DNA of 50,529 nucleotides, taken from assembly GCA_016928975.1 (NCBI GenBank), contig JAFGJR010000235.1, positions 1 to 50,529 on the forward strand, given 5' to 3'. This document shows positions 1 through 8,105 of this stretch, piece by piece; the first letter of the stretch is position 1, and each line of letters starts with the position of its first letter. The notes under the pieces are model-generated. The model saw nothing but the letters and a program-made list of their open reading frames with translations. It searched no databases and was not told where the DNA came from. Source of the DNA: Sedimentisphaerales bacterium. Lineage in GTDB: Bacteria > Planctomycetota > Phycisphaerae > Sedimentisphaerales > SG8-4. The position numbers and the translations under genes were made by a program.

Positions 1-361
1 AACAGACAGGTTTGTCGCGGGTTCACAATCCGTTGCATGATGGCTCCAAGTCCTTGAGTGACAACGAGTTACAGTGTAACCGCTCCAAATCCTCGGTCAA
101 GGCAAAAACTGGCATAAATCTATATAACACAAAGATTTATCGAAATCCTTGTGACACCCCAACTTTTGACGCAGGCGTCAAACAAAGCCAATTTGCAGGG
201 CTGAGCTGGGGCAGTCGTACGCGGACGGGAGTACGCGGTATTTCGGGCTTGACGAGGGATTGCGAGTCAATAGATTGGATGGGACAGATGCCGGCTGATG
301 CGTCTGGGGATTTGGATAAGGGCGGGGACGGCCTGCTCGCCGATTGGACAAGGAGAAGACC
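1..361. other. Left-edge non-coding stretch
   Basis: No convincing gene is visible. A short open frame at 12-371 has no recognisable domain and overlaps the start of the next gene. The first 170 bases are AT-richer than the rest of the window. The imperfect repeat GTACGCGG/AGTACGCGG lies near 220-240. The upstream signals of the oxidoreductase at 362 should be here, but I see no clear -35/-10 pair. Confidence 0.4.
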
Positions 362-1687
362 ATGCCTATGAATCGCCGCACATTCCTGACAAGCTCGGTT
401 GCCACTGGATTGGCCCTCAACCTCCCGGCGGTTGTCACCGCGCAGTCCGCAAAGACCTATCGCGTGGCGCTTATTGGGTCGGGCTGGTGGGGCACGAACA
501 TCCTGCGGGAGGCCGTCGCGTCGGGACGGTGCAAGCTGGCGGCGCTGGTGGACGTGGATCAACGTCAGCTTGCCAGGTGCGCGGCGGAGGCAGCCAAGTG
601 GACGAGCGACCAGCCTAAGCAATACGAGGACTGCCGCGAGATGCTGGACAAGGAGAAGCCCGACATTGCGATCGTGGCCACGCCGGACCACTGGCACGCG
701 CTGCCGATGATCGCGGCGGTCAAGGCCGGCGCCCACGTGTACGTGGAGAAGCCCATCTCCCACACGATCCTGGAGGGCCGGGCGATGGTCAACGCCGCCA
801 GGACGGCCGGCCGCGTCGTCCAGGTCGGGACGCACCGGAGGGTCTCACCACACAACGTCTCGGGCAGAAGATTTCTACAGGAGGGAAAAGCAGGCAAGAT
901 TGCCATGGTGCGATGCTTCGTCCTCTACGGCGGGGATGGTCCGGAAGAACCCAAGAAGAACGCCGAGCCGCCGAAGGAACTGAATTGGGACCTGTGGTGC
1001 GGCCCGGCTCCCGTCCGCCCCTACAGTCCCGGCATTCACCCGCGAAGCTGGCGCAGCTACCTCGATTACGCCAACGGGACCCTGGGCGACTGGGGCGTCC
1101 ACTGGCTCGACCAGGTCCGCTGGGTCATGGAGTGCAAGTCGCCGCACACGGTGTTCTCCGCCGGCGGCCGGCCGATCAAGGGCGCGCCCATCCTCACGAA
1201 GGACGTCCAGACGACCGACGCGCCGGACCACCAGATGGCGACCTACGAATTCGACGACCTGACGGTGACGTGGGAGCATCGCCAGTTCGCCGGCAATCCC
1301 GCTGAGAGGACGGAGAGCGTCGGCTGCTTCTTCTACGGCACGAAGGGGACGTTCCACATGGGCTGGCATGGGGGCTGGACGTTCTACCCGGTCGGCCGGG
1401 GCGGGCAGGAGATTCATGAGGAGCCCCGACTCAACAAGCCCGATGACCAGAACATCAAGGAGCTCTGGGCTGACTTCCTCCACTGTATCGAAACCGGCCG
1501 GCGCCCGATCTGCGACATCGAGGAGATCCACTACTCCACGGTGATGAGTCTGCTGGGAATGTTGTCGCTGAAGCTCGGCCGCAGCGTCCAGTGGGACGGC
1601 GACCGCGAGGTCTGCGTCAACGACGCCGAGGCCAACAAGCTGCTCCGGCGTCACTACCGCCAGCCCTGGGCCTATCCGGAGGCATAG
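362..1687 (+). CDS. TAT-exported Gfo/Idh/MocA family oxidoreductase
   Basis: Predicted NAD(P)-dependent sugar or polyol oxidoreductase of 441 aa. The N-terminus carries a twin-arginine signal (NRRTFLTSS, Arg 5-6), then a hydrophobic segment, so export by Tat is likely. A Rossmann nucleotide-binding motif GSGWWGT lies at about 39-45, and the family EKP motif at 129-131 supplies the catalytic lysine. A DWGVHWLDQ segment near 240 matches the family's substrate-pocket Asp/His region. The ATG at 362 is preceded by AAGGAGAAG; an in-frame TTG at 344 would lie before that ribosome site, so 362 was chosen. The gene is monocistronic as far as seen. Substrate unknown. A second family member lies at 21252. 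Confidence 0.93.
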   Translation: MPMNRRTFLTSSVATGLALNLPAVVTAQSAKTYRVALIGSGWWGTNILREAVASGRCKLAALVDVDQRQLARCAAEAAKWTSDQPKQYEDCREMLDKEKPDIAIVATPDHWHALPMIAAVKAGAHVYVEKPISHTILEGRAMVNAARTAGRVVQVGTHRRVSPHNVSGRRFLQEGKAGKIAMVRCFVLYGGDGPEEPKKNAEPPKELNWDLWCGPAPVRPYSPGIHPRSWRSYLDYANGTLGDWGVHWLDQVRWVMECKSPHTVFSAGGRPIKGAPILTKDVQTTDAPDHQMATYEFDDLTVTWEHRQFAGNPAERTESVGCFFYGTKGTFHMGWHGGWTFYPVGRGGQEIHEEPRLNKPDDQNIKELWADFLHCIETGRRPICDIEEIHYSTVMSLLGMLSLKLGRSVQWDGDREVCVNDAEANKLLRRHYRQPWAYPEA

Positions 1688-1871
1688 GATCCAGTATCGA
1701 CCTCCGCAGCGATCACAGTGTGAACAGCCCGTTGATGATCGAGGAATGGTAGACGATCATGTGTATCGACAATGCTTCCACGATACTCTTGTTCATTCCA
1801 ATCAATGACCGGATTGCCCTTTACGTGAACGATGTGCCCCAATGGACGCACCCGAGATAGAGAGGTCGAGC

Positions 1872-2600
1872 ATGCAAGACGATCGGCTGAGCAGGAATCA
1901 CCGTGCCCCGGAGGTCTGTTCCATCTGCGGCAAGAGCCACCCCCGAGCGGAACTCATCAGCAGCACCCTTCTGCGACCAGCGATTGTGGAGTTGATCCGC
2001 CGGGATCATCCGCAATGGTCGCCGCAGGGCGCCATCTGCCGGACCGATCTCAATCAGTATCGCTCCGAGTACGTGCGGAAGATCCTGGAGTCGGAAAAAG
2101 GCGAGCTGACCTTCCTCGAAGAGGAAGTGCTGACCAGTCTGCAACAGCACGAGGTGCTCGCCACCAATGTCGAGGCGGAACTGGAAGAGAAAGAGAAGTG
2201 GACGCTTGGCGAGAGACTCGCGGACCACATGGCGGCGTTCGGCGGCAGTTGGGTGTTTCTGGTCTGTTTTGGGACGTTCATGACCGCCTGGATCGTCATG
2301 AATTCGATCGTGTTGTGGCGGCGTCCGATCGACCCCTATCCGTTCATTCTGCTCAACCTGGTCCTCTCGTGCCTGGCGGCCGTGCAGGCACCAATCATCA
2401 TGATGAGCCAGAACCAGCAGGAAGCCAAAGACCGCCTTCGCTCCCAACACGATTATCAGGTGAACCTGAAGGCGGAGCTGGAGATTCGGCATTTGCATGA
2501 GAAGATCGACCACATGCTGTCCCACCAGTGGGAGCGCCTGGTTGAGATTCAGGAGATCCAGATCGAGCTGCTCAGCGAGCTTGAACGTGGACGCCGCTGA
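1872..2600 (+). CDS. DUF1003 membrane protein
   Basis: A 242-aa inner-membrane protein of the DUF1003 family. The N-terminus has a CxxC pair (CSICGK, about 16-21) that could be half of a zinc site. Two closely spaced transmembrane helices follow at about 125-148 and 157-180, then a charged, probably coiled-coil tail with the QNQQEAKDR and HQWERLVEIQEIQIELL segments typical of the family. The ATG at 1872 sits 6 nt after AGAGAGG; the earlier ATG at 1842 has no ribosome site and was rejected. The molecular function of the family is not established. Confidence 0.88.
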   Translation: MQDDRLSRNHRAPEVCSICGKSHPRAELISSTLLRPAIVELIRRDHPQWSPQGAICRTDLNQYRSEYVRKILESEKGELTFLEEEVLTSLQQHEVLATNVEAELEEKEKWTLGERLADHMAAFGGSWVFLVCFGTFMTAWIVMNSIVLWRRPIDPYPFILLNLVLSCLAAVQAPIIMMSQNQQEAKDRLRSQHDYQVNLKAELEIRHLHEKIDHMLSHQWERLVEIQEIQIELLSELERGRR

Positions 2601-2698
2601 CGAATGGGATGTGTGATCGGGGACCTGGGGCGGGCCAGACTCCTTTCCGTCCAAAGAGGGTCCTGAAGTGAGTTCGTGTGCGGCAGAGAGGTGCAGGA

Positions 2699-3523
2699 AT
2701 GACAACATCATACGGCTGTGAGGAGAAGGACATAGGACACTACACGTGCCGTCGAACCGCAGAGAAGATCATCGTTGACGGGTGGCTGTCGGAGGCGTGC
2801 TGGCAGCGGACGCCGAAGTCGCCGCGATTTGTCGATATGGTGACGGGCGTGCCGGGATTCCTCGATACGCGGATGGCGGCGCTGTGGGACGACCAGAACC
2901 TGTACATAGGCTTCTGGGTCGAGGAGCCGAATGTCCAGGCGAAGTTCTCCGAGCGGGATTCGCCGGTGTACTTCGAGAATGACGTCGAGCTGTTTATCGC
3001 AGGACAGGATTGCTACTACGAGTTCCAGATCAACGCGCGCGGGACCGTCTATGAAGTCTTCTACATCTGGCAGGAGGCATATAAGAAGGCGGGCTTCGCG
3101 GATCAGCCGGAGTTCAGTCTGCTCGACCATCCGGTGGATGTCCTCGGCGGCTTCCAGGATGGGATGCGGTACAAGAAGCACCCGCGAGGGCGGCGATGGG
3201 CGTTCATGGATTGGGACTTTCCTGGTCTCAAGACGGCTGTCCACGTGGATGGGACATTGAATGACGACTCGGACGTGGATCGGGGCTGGACGGTGGAGCT
3301 GGCATTTTCCTGGGCGGGGATGCAGGCATTGGCACAGGGCCGTGCCCTGCCGCCGCGAACCGGGGACATCTGGCGGATGGACTTCTCTCGCTTCGAGGCC
3401 CTTTCGTACAACGGTCGAGTGACCGACCCGTCTGTCGGCTGGTCCTTCAACAAGCACGGCGTGTACGACTCCCACATCCCCGAATGCTTCACATGTGTGC
3501 ATTTCTCAGACAATGTGGTATAA
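2699..3523 (+). CDS. CBM9-like carbohydrate-binding domain protein without signal peptide
   Basis: A 274-aa protein that is essentially one family-9-like carbohydrate-binding (DOMON-type beta-sandwich) fold. Family-type features are IIVDGWLSEACWQ near the start, AALWDDQNLYIGFWVEEP, and NDVELFIAGQDCYYEFQINARG. A central WAFMDWDFPGLKTAVHVDGT and a RGWTVELAFSWAGM segment complete the sandwich. Known relatives bind sugars or haem and are usually exported or fused to enzymes; here no signal peptide is visible from either the ATG at 2699 or the GTG at 2678. The ATG was chosen because it follows GAGAGG-type sequence. It is a stand-alone domain and probably needs a partner protein. Confidence 0.85.
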   Translation: MTTSYGCEEKDIGHYTCRRTAEKIIVDGWLSEACWQRTPKSPRFVDMVTGVPGFLDTRMAALWDDQNLYIGFWVEEPNVQAKFSERDSPVYFENDVELFIAGQDCYYEFQINARGTVYEVFYIWQEAYKKAGFADQPEFSLLDHPVDVLGGFQDGMRYKKHPRGRRWAFMDWDFPGLKTAVHVDGTLNDDSDVDRGWTVELAFSWAGMQALAQGRALPPRTGDIWRMDFSRFEALSYNGRVTDPSVGWSFNKHGVYDSHIPECFTCVHFSDNVV

Positions 3524-3581
3524 AATCCTTCCTCTGGACCGCGTCCGGGCCAGAAGACTGGTCAAACGACGGAGACTCTAT

Positions 3582-4289
3582 ATGGGAAGGTTGACTGTTC
3601 CGCTGATCGCGATAACGCTGGTTGCGGCTTCGTGCGCCGTGCACCAGAACCAACGGGCCGCAGGACCGTTCGAGGACCAGGACAAGTCCGTCGAGACGAG
3701 CGGGCTGAGTCTGACGCCGCCGAAGCCACTCGACGATGATTGGAGCCGATGGCTGGTCGGCCAGTGGGACTGCCTTGCGGAATCCGATACCCCCGGCTTC
3801 AAGGTATCCGTCAAAGGCAGAGGCCAGATGAACGTGGAGATGGGGCTGGGCGGGCAGTTCCTGCTGATCCGAATGGAGGGGAAAATGGCCCAGATCTCGG
3901 ATGAGTATCTGCGACATCTGCGGCAGGACCTCCACGCGCCCGAGGAGGAGATCCAGGCGCTGCAGAACCTGGCGTTCTCGAACCTGGAGCTCCGCTCGAT
4001 TGATCCCCGGAACGGCCAGATCATCGCCTACCTGTTCGATAGCTGGCGCTGCGTCGCCCAGGGCGTGGGATCACGCGAGGCCGACAGGGAAATCATGGAA
4101 TGGCAATGGTCGCTGGCCGGCGCCGGGACGTCCGTGCGAGTCACGGAGAGAGTGGGCGACAACAAGATCGTCATGGTCGAGAAGTATTCGCTCGTCGATG
4201 GCAGCACGATGGAAGACAGAGCGGTGATGGTGCGAAGGCAGTCCGCACCGGCCGCGAGCGGCGACCTCGCGTTCCTGACGCCACGGTAA
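3582..4289 (+). CDS. DUF1579-family lipoprotein
   Basis: A 235-aa predicted lipoprotein: MGRLTVPLIAITLVAASC is a short signal with a lipobox-like LVAASC ending at Cys 18. The mature part carries the DUF1579 pattern, starting WSRWLVGQWDC and continuing with strands such as GQFLLIRMEGKM and VRVTERVGDNKIVMVEKYS. DUF1579 domains are small beta-barrel-like folds of unsettled function, often annotated from phenotypes only. The ATG at 3582 follows GGAGA; upstream in-frame codons overlap the end of the preceding gene and would hide the signal peptide. A TATAAA at 3519-3524 might serve as a -10 element, without a good -35. Confidence 0.82.
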   Translation: MGRLTVPLIAITLVAASCAVHQNQRAAGPFEDQDKSVETSGLSLTPPKPLDDDWSRWLVGQWDCLAESDTPGFKVSVKGRGQMNVEMGLGGQFLLIRMEGKMAQISDEYLRHLRQDLHAPEEEIQALQNLAFSNLELRSIDPRNGQIIAYLFDSWRCVAQGVGSREADREIMEWQWSLAGAGTSVRVTERVGDNKIVMVEKYSLVDGSTMEDRAVMVRRQSAPAASGDLAFLTPR

Positions 4290-4357
4290 ACACTAATATC
4301 TATATCTCTTATCGTTGGTATTCGCAATTGCACCGAAGGATCGAGCGTGCGAGACAA

Positions 4358-5071
4358 ATGACCCACGGATCCCAAACGACCTTGCAGAAGGACGGCCTCA
4401 CGGTCCTGGCGGGGACATTCCTCTCGCCGTTTGTGCAGCTTCTTCTCCTGTTCGCGGCGGCCGGCACAATTCAGATACCCCGGGCATGGCTGTACCTCGT
4501 GCTGAGCTTCGTGGGCATGTTCGGGGGGATCGTGACCGTCGCGGTATGCAATCCGGAGTTGGTCAATGAGCGAGGACGCTGGCGGAAACACAGGGACACG
4601 ATGCGCGGGGACAAGCTGCTGATCGTGCTGTACGGCATCCTCAGCTTCTATGTCACGCCCACTGTCGCGGGGCTGGACGTGGGCCGGTATCGCTGGTCGA
4701 GTCTTGGCGTGTGGGCCGCCGTGGCGGGGACGCTGCTGTTCGGGCTCGGCTCGATTCTCATCGCGTGGGCCATGCGGGTCAATCCGCACTTCGAGGTGAC
4801 CGTCCGCGTCCAGAGGAACCGCAACCATCAAGTCGTCTCCGCCGGCCCCTACTCGATGCTCCGGCATCCGGGCTATCTCGGCGCGATCCTCTGGGCCTTC
4901 GGCACGCCGCTGATTGTCGGCTCGGCCTACGGCCTCATTCCGGCCGTGATCGCATCCACAGCGTTTGTTGTCAGACTCGTTATGGAAGAACGCGTTCTAC
5001 TCGCAGAGCTGCCCGGTTACGCTGAATACGCTCGTCGAGTCCGCTACCGGCTCCTGCCCTACCTGTGGTGA
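4358..5071 (+). CDS. Isoprenylcysteine carboxyl methyltransferase-like (ICMT/PEMT) membrane protein
   Basis: A 237-aa integral membrane protein with about five hydrophobic segments. The C-terminal third holds the ICMT/PEMT signature: SAGPYSMLRHPGYLG, where RHPxYxG binds the S-adenosylmethionine side, and the distal MEERVLLAELPGYAEYARRV motif with its paired glutamates. Bacterial members are thought to methylate small lipophilic or isoprenoid-like acceptors, but substrates are mostly unknown. The chosen ATG at 4358 has only a weak ribosome site (GAAGGA about 18 nt upstream), so the start is uncertain by a few codons. It follows the lipoprotein gene after 68 nt on the same strand. Confidence 0.85.
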   Translation: MTHGSQTTLQKDGLTVLAGTFLSPFVQLLLLFAAAGTIQIPRAWLYLVLSFVGMFGGIVTVAVCNPELVNERGRWRKHRDTMRGDKLLIVLYGILSFYVTPTVAGLDVGRYRWSSLGVWAAVAGTLLFGLGSILIAWAMRVNPHFEVTVRVQRNRNHQVVSAGPYSMLRHPGYLGAILWAFGTPLIVGSAYGLIPAVIASTAFVVRLVMEERVLLAELPGYAEYARRVRYRLLPYLW

Positions 5072-5116
5072 CCCCACCCGCCGACGAATTATACTTGAGG
5101 AATTCTCGAAATCCTC

Positions 5117-5169
5117 TTGACCGGCATATACATAGCTATATTATGTATAGTGGCCTTATGTAAAGTGGC
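5117..5169 (+). promoter_or_regulatory. Promoter and repeat-rich operator of the PadR gene
   Basis: A sigma-70-like promoter reads TTGACC (5117-5122), 16 nt, TATTAT (5139-5144). It is overlapped by an inverted repeat ATACATA (5128-5134), 7 nt, TATGTAT (5142-5148). It is also overlapped by a direct repeat TATGTATAGTGGC (5142-5154) and TATGTAAAGTGGC (5157-5169). PadR proteins commonly bind ATGT/ACAT dyads at their own promoters, so autoregulation is the likely reading. GGAGGT at 5173-5178 then serves the ATG at 5186. Confidence 0.7.
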
Positions 5170-5185
5170 TATGGAGGTATACACC

Positions 5186-5527
5186 ATGGCGATCTCGAAG
5201 GATTTGGTGGCTGCTTCGGCGACCGGGCTGATCTTGTCTATCCTCGCGGAGGGGGATAGCTACGGCTACTCCATCATCAAACGCGTTCGCGAACTGTCCG
5301 GCGGCCGGATGGAGTGGACCGACGGAATGCTCTACCCGGTCCTGCACCGGCTGGAGAAACAGGGCTTCATCGGGTCCTATCCGGCCAGGAGCGAGACCGG
5401 CCGGGCACGAAAGTACTATCGACTCAAGAAGAACGGCACAAAGGCCTTGGCCGAGCACAGAGACCAATGGATGCTCGTGCACAACACCTTTCAACGACTA
5501 TGGGAGAATAGACCATGTCTGACGTAG
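5186..5527 (+). CDS. PadR-family transcriptional regulator
   Basis: A 113-aa single-domain winged-helix repressor. The family core is seen in ILSILAEGDSYGYSIIKRV, then EWTDGMLYPVLHRLEKQG (recognition helix) and a wing ending ARKYYRLKKNGTKAL, with a short C-terminal dimerisation helix. The ATG at 5186 follows GGAGGT (5173-5178) perfectly; the longer frame back to 5117 begins inside the promoter and was rejected. The gene overlaps the next one by 13 nt, a pairing widely seen in which the small PadR controls a permease-prefix membrane protein. The ligand or stress it senses cannot be read from the sequence. Confidence 0.95.
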   Translation: MAISKDLVAASATGLILSILAEGDSYGYSIIKRVRELSGGRMEWTDGMLYPVLHRLEKQGFIGSYPARSETGRARKYYRLKKNGTKALAEHRDQWMLVHNTFQRLWENRPCLT

Positions 5528-6216
5528 AGAAATGGATCGAGCCGTGGCGGATCGATCTGGCCAATGGCGAGACTCTCGGCGATTCCGACATCCGCGAATT
5601 GGAGAGCCACCTGCGAGAGGAGATGGAGCACTTGAAGGTGCTGCCGTTGTCTGACGAAGAGGCGTTTCTCGTCGCACGTCATCGGCTGGGCGACACGGCC
5701 GCACTCGAACGCGAGTTCCGGAAGATCAATCCGCATGGACGTCTCCGCCAGAGGCTCTCCTGGGGGATCATGGGTGTGCTGCTCTACTTCGCGGTCATCA
5801 CCTTTGCCCATGCGGCTTCCATCCTATCGGTCCGGTTCGTGCTCATGGGCGGTTGGCACGGCTATGGACGCTACGTGGGCCAACTGGAGGGCTTCGTTCG
5901 AATCGCAGCCTTCGTTGGCGCTCTCATCGCCCTGTGGCTGTACGCTCGCCATCTGTCTCGTCGTAGTGCCTCACGCTCTCGGGACGCGACAGCAGCGCCG
6001 ACACTTGCGGCCGCTGTCCTTGCCGTCGGAACGGTGGCATTCGTTGCGGTTCGGATTTTGGCTACTCAGATGGTCTGGCGAGGAGTGACAATCGATCCCC
6101 GTATGATGTACAGATACACGGAACTCGAGTTTCAGGTCGCGGCGTCCGTCCTGCTGGCCGGGTCGTTCATCGTGCTTCATCGACGAAGCCGACGAGAGGT
6201 CCAAAGCCAACCATAG
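5515..6216 (+). CDS. Permease-prefix-domain membrane protein, PadR partner
   Basis: A 233-aa protein starting with a soluble helical region, residues 1-75, that matches the permease prefix domain (IRELESHLREEMEHLK, DEEAFLVARHRLGD). Four hydrophobic segments follow at about 82-102, 120-142, 160-182 and 200-220. In related loci this prefix is fused to an ABC permease or stands with a small membrane protein behind a PadR gene. The start overlaps the PadR coding end by 13 nt, so the two are translationally coupled. The function is probably membrane or cell-envelope stress linked, which is inference. Confidence 0.82.
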   Translation: MSDVEKWIEPWRIDLANGETLGDSDIRELESHLREEMEHLKVLPLSDEEAFLVARHRLGDTAALEREFRKINPHGRLRQRLSWGIMGVLLYFAVITFAHAASILSVRFVLMGGWHGYGRYVGQLEGFVRIAAFVGALIALWLYARHLSRRSASRSRDATAAPTLAAAVLAVGTVAFVAVRILATQMVWRGVTIDPRMMYRYTELEFQVAASVLLAGSFIVLHRRSRREVQSQP

Positions 6217-6265
6217 ACGACTTCTCACCTTATGCGACACCGGACAGAATGGACGATGCGGTGGG

Positions 6266-7132
6266 CTACCGATTCGGCTGGCGATGGCGACTCTTGCGGT
6301 CCATCAGGATCGTGGTCTTGGCGAAGATCTCCGGCGGCAAGGCTTCTTCGAGCACGCGACGGACTTCCGACATCGGCGTCCGCTGCGTGGTGTGGGTGAT
6401 GATGATATGCTGATTCTGCATGGACGACAGCAGGTGGGCCAGTTCGTTGATGTGCATGTGGCGGCCGGCCTCGGCCCGGCTGGCGTGCTCATCCTCGTAG
6501 AACGTGCACTCGGCGATCAGGATTTTGCTGGTCGCCACGTACGGCAGTTGGCAGAAGTCCACGTACTGCGTGTCGCCCATGTAGCTGACGATGGGCACTT
6601 CCAGCGGGTGATCGATCTCGACGCCCTGCGCTTTGAGAGTCACGATCTGCGGGCCGCTCAGACCGACGTACTCGGGTTTGAGCTTCTTCCGCTTTTCGAG
6701 GACGCAATACCCGACGGAGCCCGGCGAATGCTTCGTTGGAAACACGCGGGCGAAGAGGTTCGGCTTGATTTGATGCTCGTCGCCCGGCCGCACCCCCACC
6801 AGATTGGCGGGAATCTTGTTGCCGTCGAGGTGTCCCCAGGCGGCCAGGATCTCCCGCATCGCCGGGATCAGGTTGGCCGGCGCCACGAGCGTGCCCGGCG
6901 ACATTCCGCTGAACACCCGCTGCGACAGGTAGTAGGCAAATCCCGCGGAGTGATCCATGTGCCCGTGGGTGAGCAGGACATGCTCGATGGCGATAAGCTG
7001 GTCCGGCGCCTTGCCGACGTCGAAGCAGACGTTGAGCTGGGGCATGCCCACGACCGTCTCTTCGCCGGCGACGGAATAGCCGAGGATGTCGAGCTCGTCA
7101 ATCTGAACGTGGGCCAGGTGATGACTGGGCAT
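6266..7132 (-). CDS. MBL-fold (ribonuclease Z-like) metal-dependent hydrolase
   Basis: A 288-aa metallo-beta-lactamase-fold protein. It has the zinc motif HGHMDHSAG at about 55-63, later metal ligands in VSYMGDTQY and IAECTFYEDEH, and the terminal IIITHTTQR. The layout, with a long insert around 80-150, resembles RNase Z-like and phosphodiesterase-like members rather than beta-lactamases. The substrate is not identifiable. The start codon lies directly against a heptamer-repeat array (7134-7242), so no Shine-Dalgarno sequence is present; an internal start is possible, although the protein reads well from the first Met. Confidence 0.85.
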   Translation of the reverse strand: MPSHHLAHVQIDELDILGYSVAGEETVVGMPQLNVCFDVGKAPDQLIAIEHVLLTHGHMDHSAGFAYYLSQRVFSGMSPGTLVAPANLIPAMREILAAWGHLDGNKIPANLVGVRPGDEHQIKPNLFARVFPTKHSPGSVGYCVLEKRKKLKPEYVGLSGPQIVTLKAQGVEIDHPLEVPIVSYMGDTQYVDFCQLPYVATSKILIAECTFYEDEHASRAEAGRHMHINELAHLLSSMQNQHIIITHTTQRTPMSEVRRVLEEALPPEIFAKTTILMDRKSRHRQPNR

Positions 7133-7133
7133 T

Positions 7134-7242
7134 TGGATTTACCATTTACGATTTATGATTTACCATTTGCTCTACAGACGCGCCGGTCTTCGTACTCCGC
7201 GCCTCGGCCAATCATAATTCGTAAATCGTAATTCGTAAATCA
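7134..7242. repeat. Inverted heptamer-repeat element 1
   Basis: The left array 7137-7169 consists of 7-mers of the form TTTACCA, TTTACGA, TTTATGA, TTTACCA. After about 40 nt of unrelated sequence, the right array 7209-7242 holds the same 7-mers in the opposite orientation (read on the minus strand: TGATTTA, CGAATTA, CGATTTA, CGAATTA, TGATTGG). The arms could pair imperfectly. The element fills almost the whole gap between two divergent genes and abuts both start codons. Relatives lie at 14807-14881 and 21151-21228. Confidence 0.85.
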
Positions 7243-7247
7243 CAAAC

Positions 7248-8045
7248 GTGCCCGACAAACGAGAACATCGAGGGCCGCATCCCGCCGATGCGGAATTGTT
7301 CGCACCGCCAATGCATGCCTGCTTACGTGAGGCCGTGGCCGATTTCTCCCTGTTGTTGACGAAGGGCTACGCCGACAAGAGTGCCCTGAAACTGGTGGGC
7401 GACCGGTTCTCCCTGACGCAGCGGCAGCGACTGGCCGTAATGCGAAGCGCCTGTTCTGACCAGCAACTACAATCGCGTCTTCGACGGCAGGTGCCCATCG
7501 AAGCCCTGGCCGACCAGCCCATCGCCATTGATGGCTACAACCTGCTGATCACGATCGAAGCGGCCATGAGTGGCGGCCTGATCTTCAAAGGCCGTGATGG
7601 CTGCTTCCGCGATCTGGCCAGCATCCACGGCACCTACCGCAAGGTCGAGGAGACCGTCCCCGCCGTACAACTCATCGGAGCGTTCCTGACCGAAATCCGC
7701 ATCGCCCAAGCCCTCTGGCTCTTGGATAGTCCGGTCTCCAACAGCGGCCGACTCAAAACTCTCCTCGCTCAACTCGCCCGCGAAAACCACTGGCCCTGGG
7801 AAATCCGCCTGACGATCAGTCCCGACGCCGAATTGAGTTCCCCGTTGGCAGTTCCCAGTCCCCAGTTCCCAGCCAACCGTCAACCGACAACTGACAACCG
7901 TCAACTGCCCGTGGTGGTTGTCACCACCGACAGCGTAATCCTCGACGCGTGCCCAAAATGGGCCAACTTGTCCACTGGGATCATTGCCCAACGACTCCCC
8001 CAGACCAGGGTGATCGATCTTGCCCCTGCGTCGCGTGCGCATTGA
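7248..8045 (+). CDS. DUF434 domain protein with in-frame heptamer-repeat insertion
   Basis: A 265-aa DUF434 protein starting at GTG. The family opening GPHPADAELF (about 9-18) is followed by AVADFSLLLTKGYADKSALKLVGDRF and the central IAIDGYNLLITIEAAMSGG. The family is widespread but has no assigned biochemical role. Residues about 201-221 are encoded by nine 7-bp units (7849-7911), a proline/glutamine-rich stretch absent from the partial sibling copy at 8689-8910. The start codon lies just after heptamer element 1 and no ribosome site is visible. Function after the insertion is uncertain, but the frame is kept. Confidence 0.83.
   Translation: MPDKREHRGPHPADAELFAPPMHACLREAVADFSLLLTKGYADKSALKLVGDRFSLTQRQRLAVMRSACSDQQLQSRLRRQVPIEALADQPIAIDGYNLLITIEAAMSGGLIFKGRDGCFRDLASIHGTYRKVEETVPAVQLIGAFLTEIRIAQALWLLDSPVSNSGRLKTLLAQLARENHWPWEIRLTISPDAELSSPLAVPSPQFPANRQPTTDNRQLPVVVVTTDSVILDACPKWANLSTGIIAQRLPQTRVIDLAPASRAH
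7849..7911 (+). repeat. Nine-unit heptamer tract inside the DUF434 gene
   Basis: Successive 7-mers are CAGTTCC, CAGTCCC, CAGTTCC, CAGCCAA, CCGTCAA, CCGACAA, CTGACAA, CCGTCAA, CTGCCCG. The tract is 63 bp, so 9 x 7 bases equals 21 codons and the reading frame is preserved. This resembles the short tandemly repeated heptamers (STRR) described in filamentous cyanobacteria, with the same CCCAGT and CAACTGA flavour. Confidence 0.9.
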
Positions 8046-8105
8046 GCAAACACCTGAACACACTCCTTGTCGGACAAAGGCTACCAGGCGCGTCGACGAT
8101 GGGCA

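Noticed and set aside
12..371. A 119-aa open frame at the left edge
   Set aside because: No family resemblance; it overlaps the ribosome site and start of the oxidoreductase gene.
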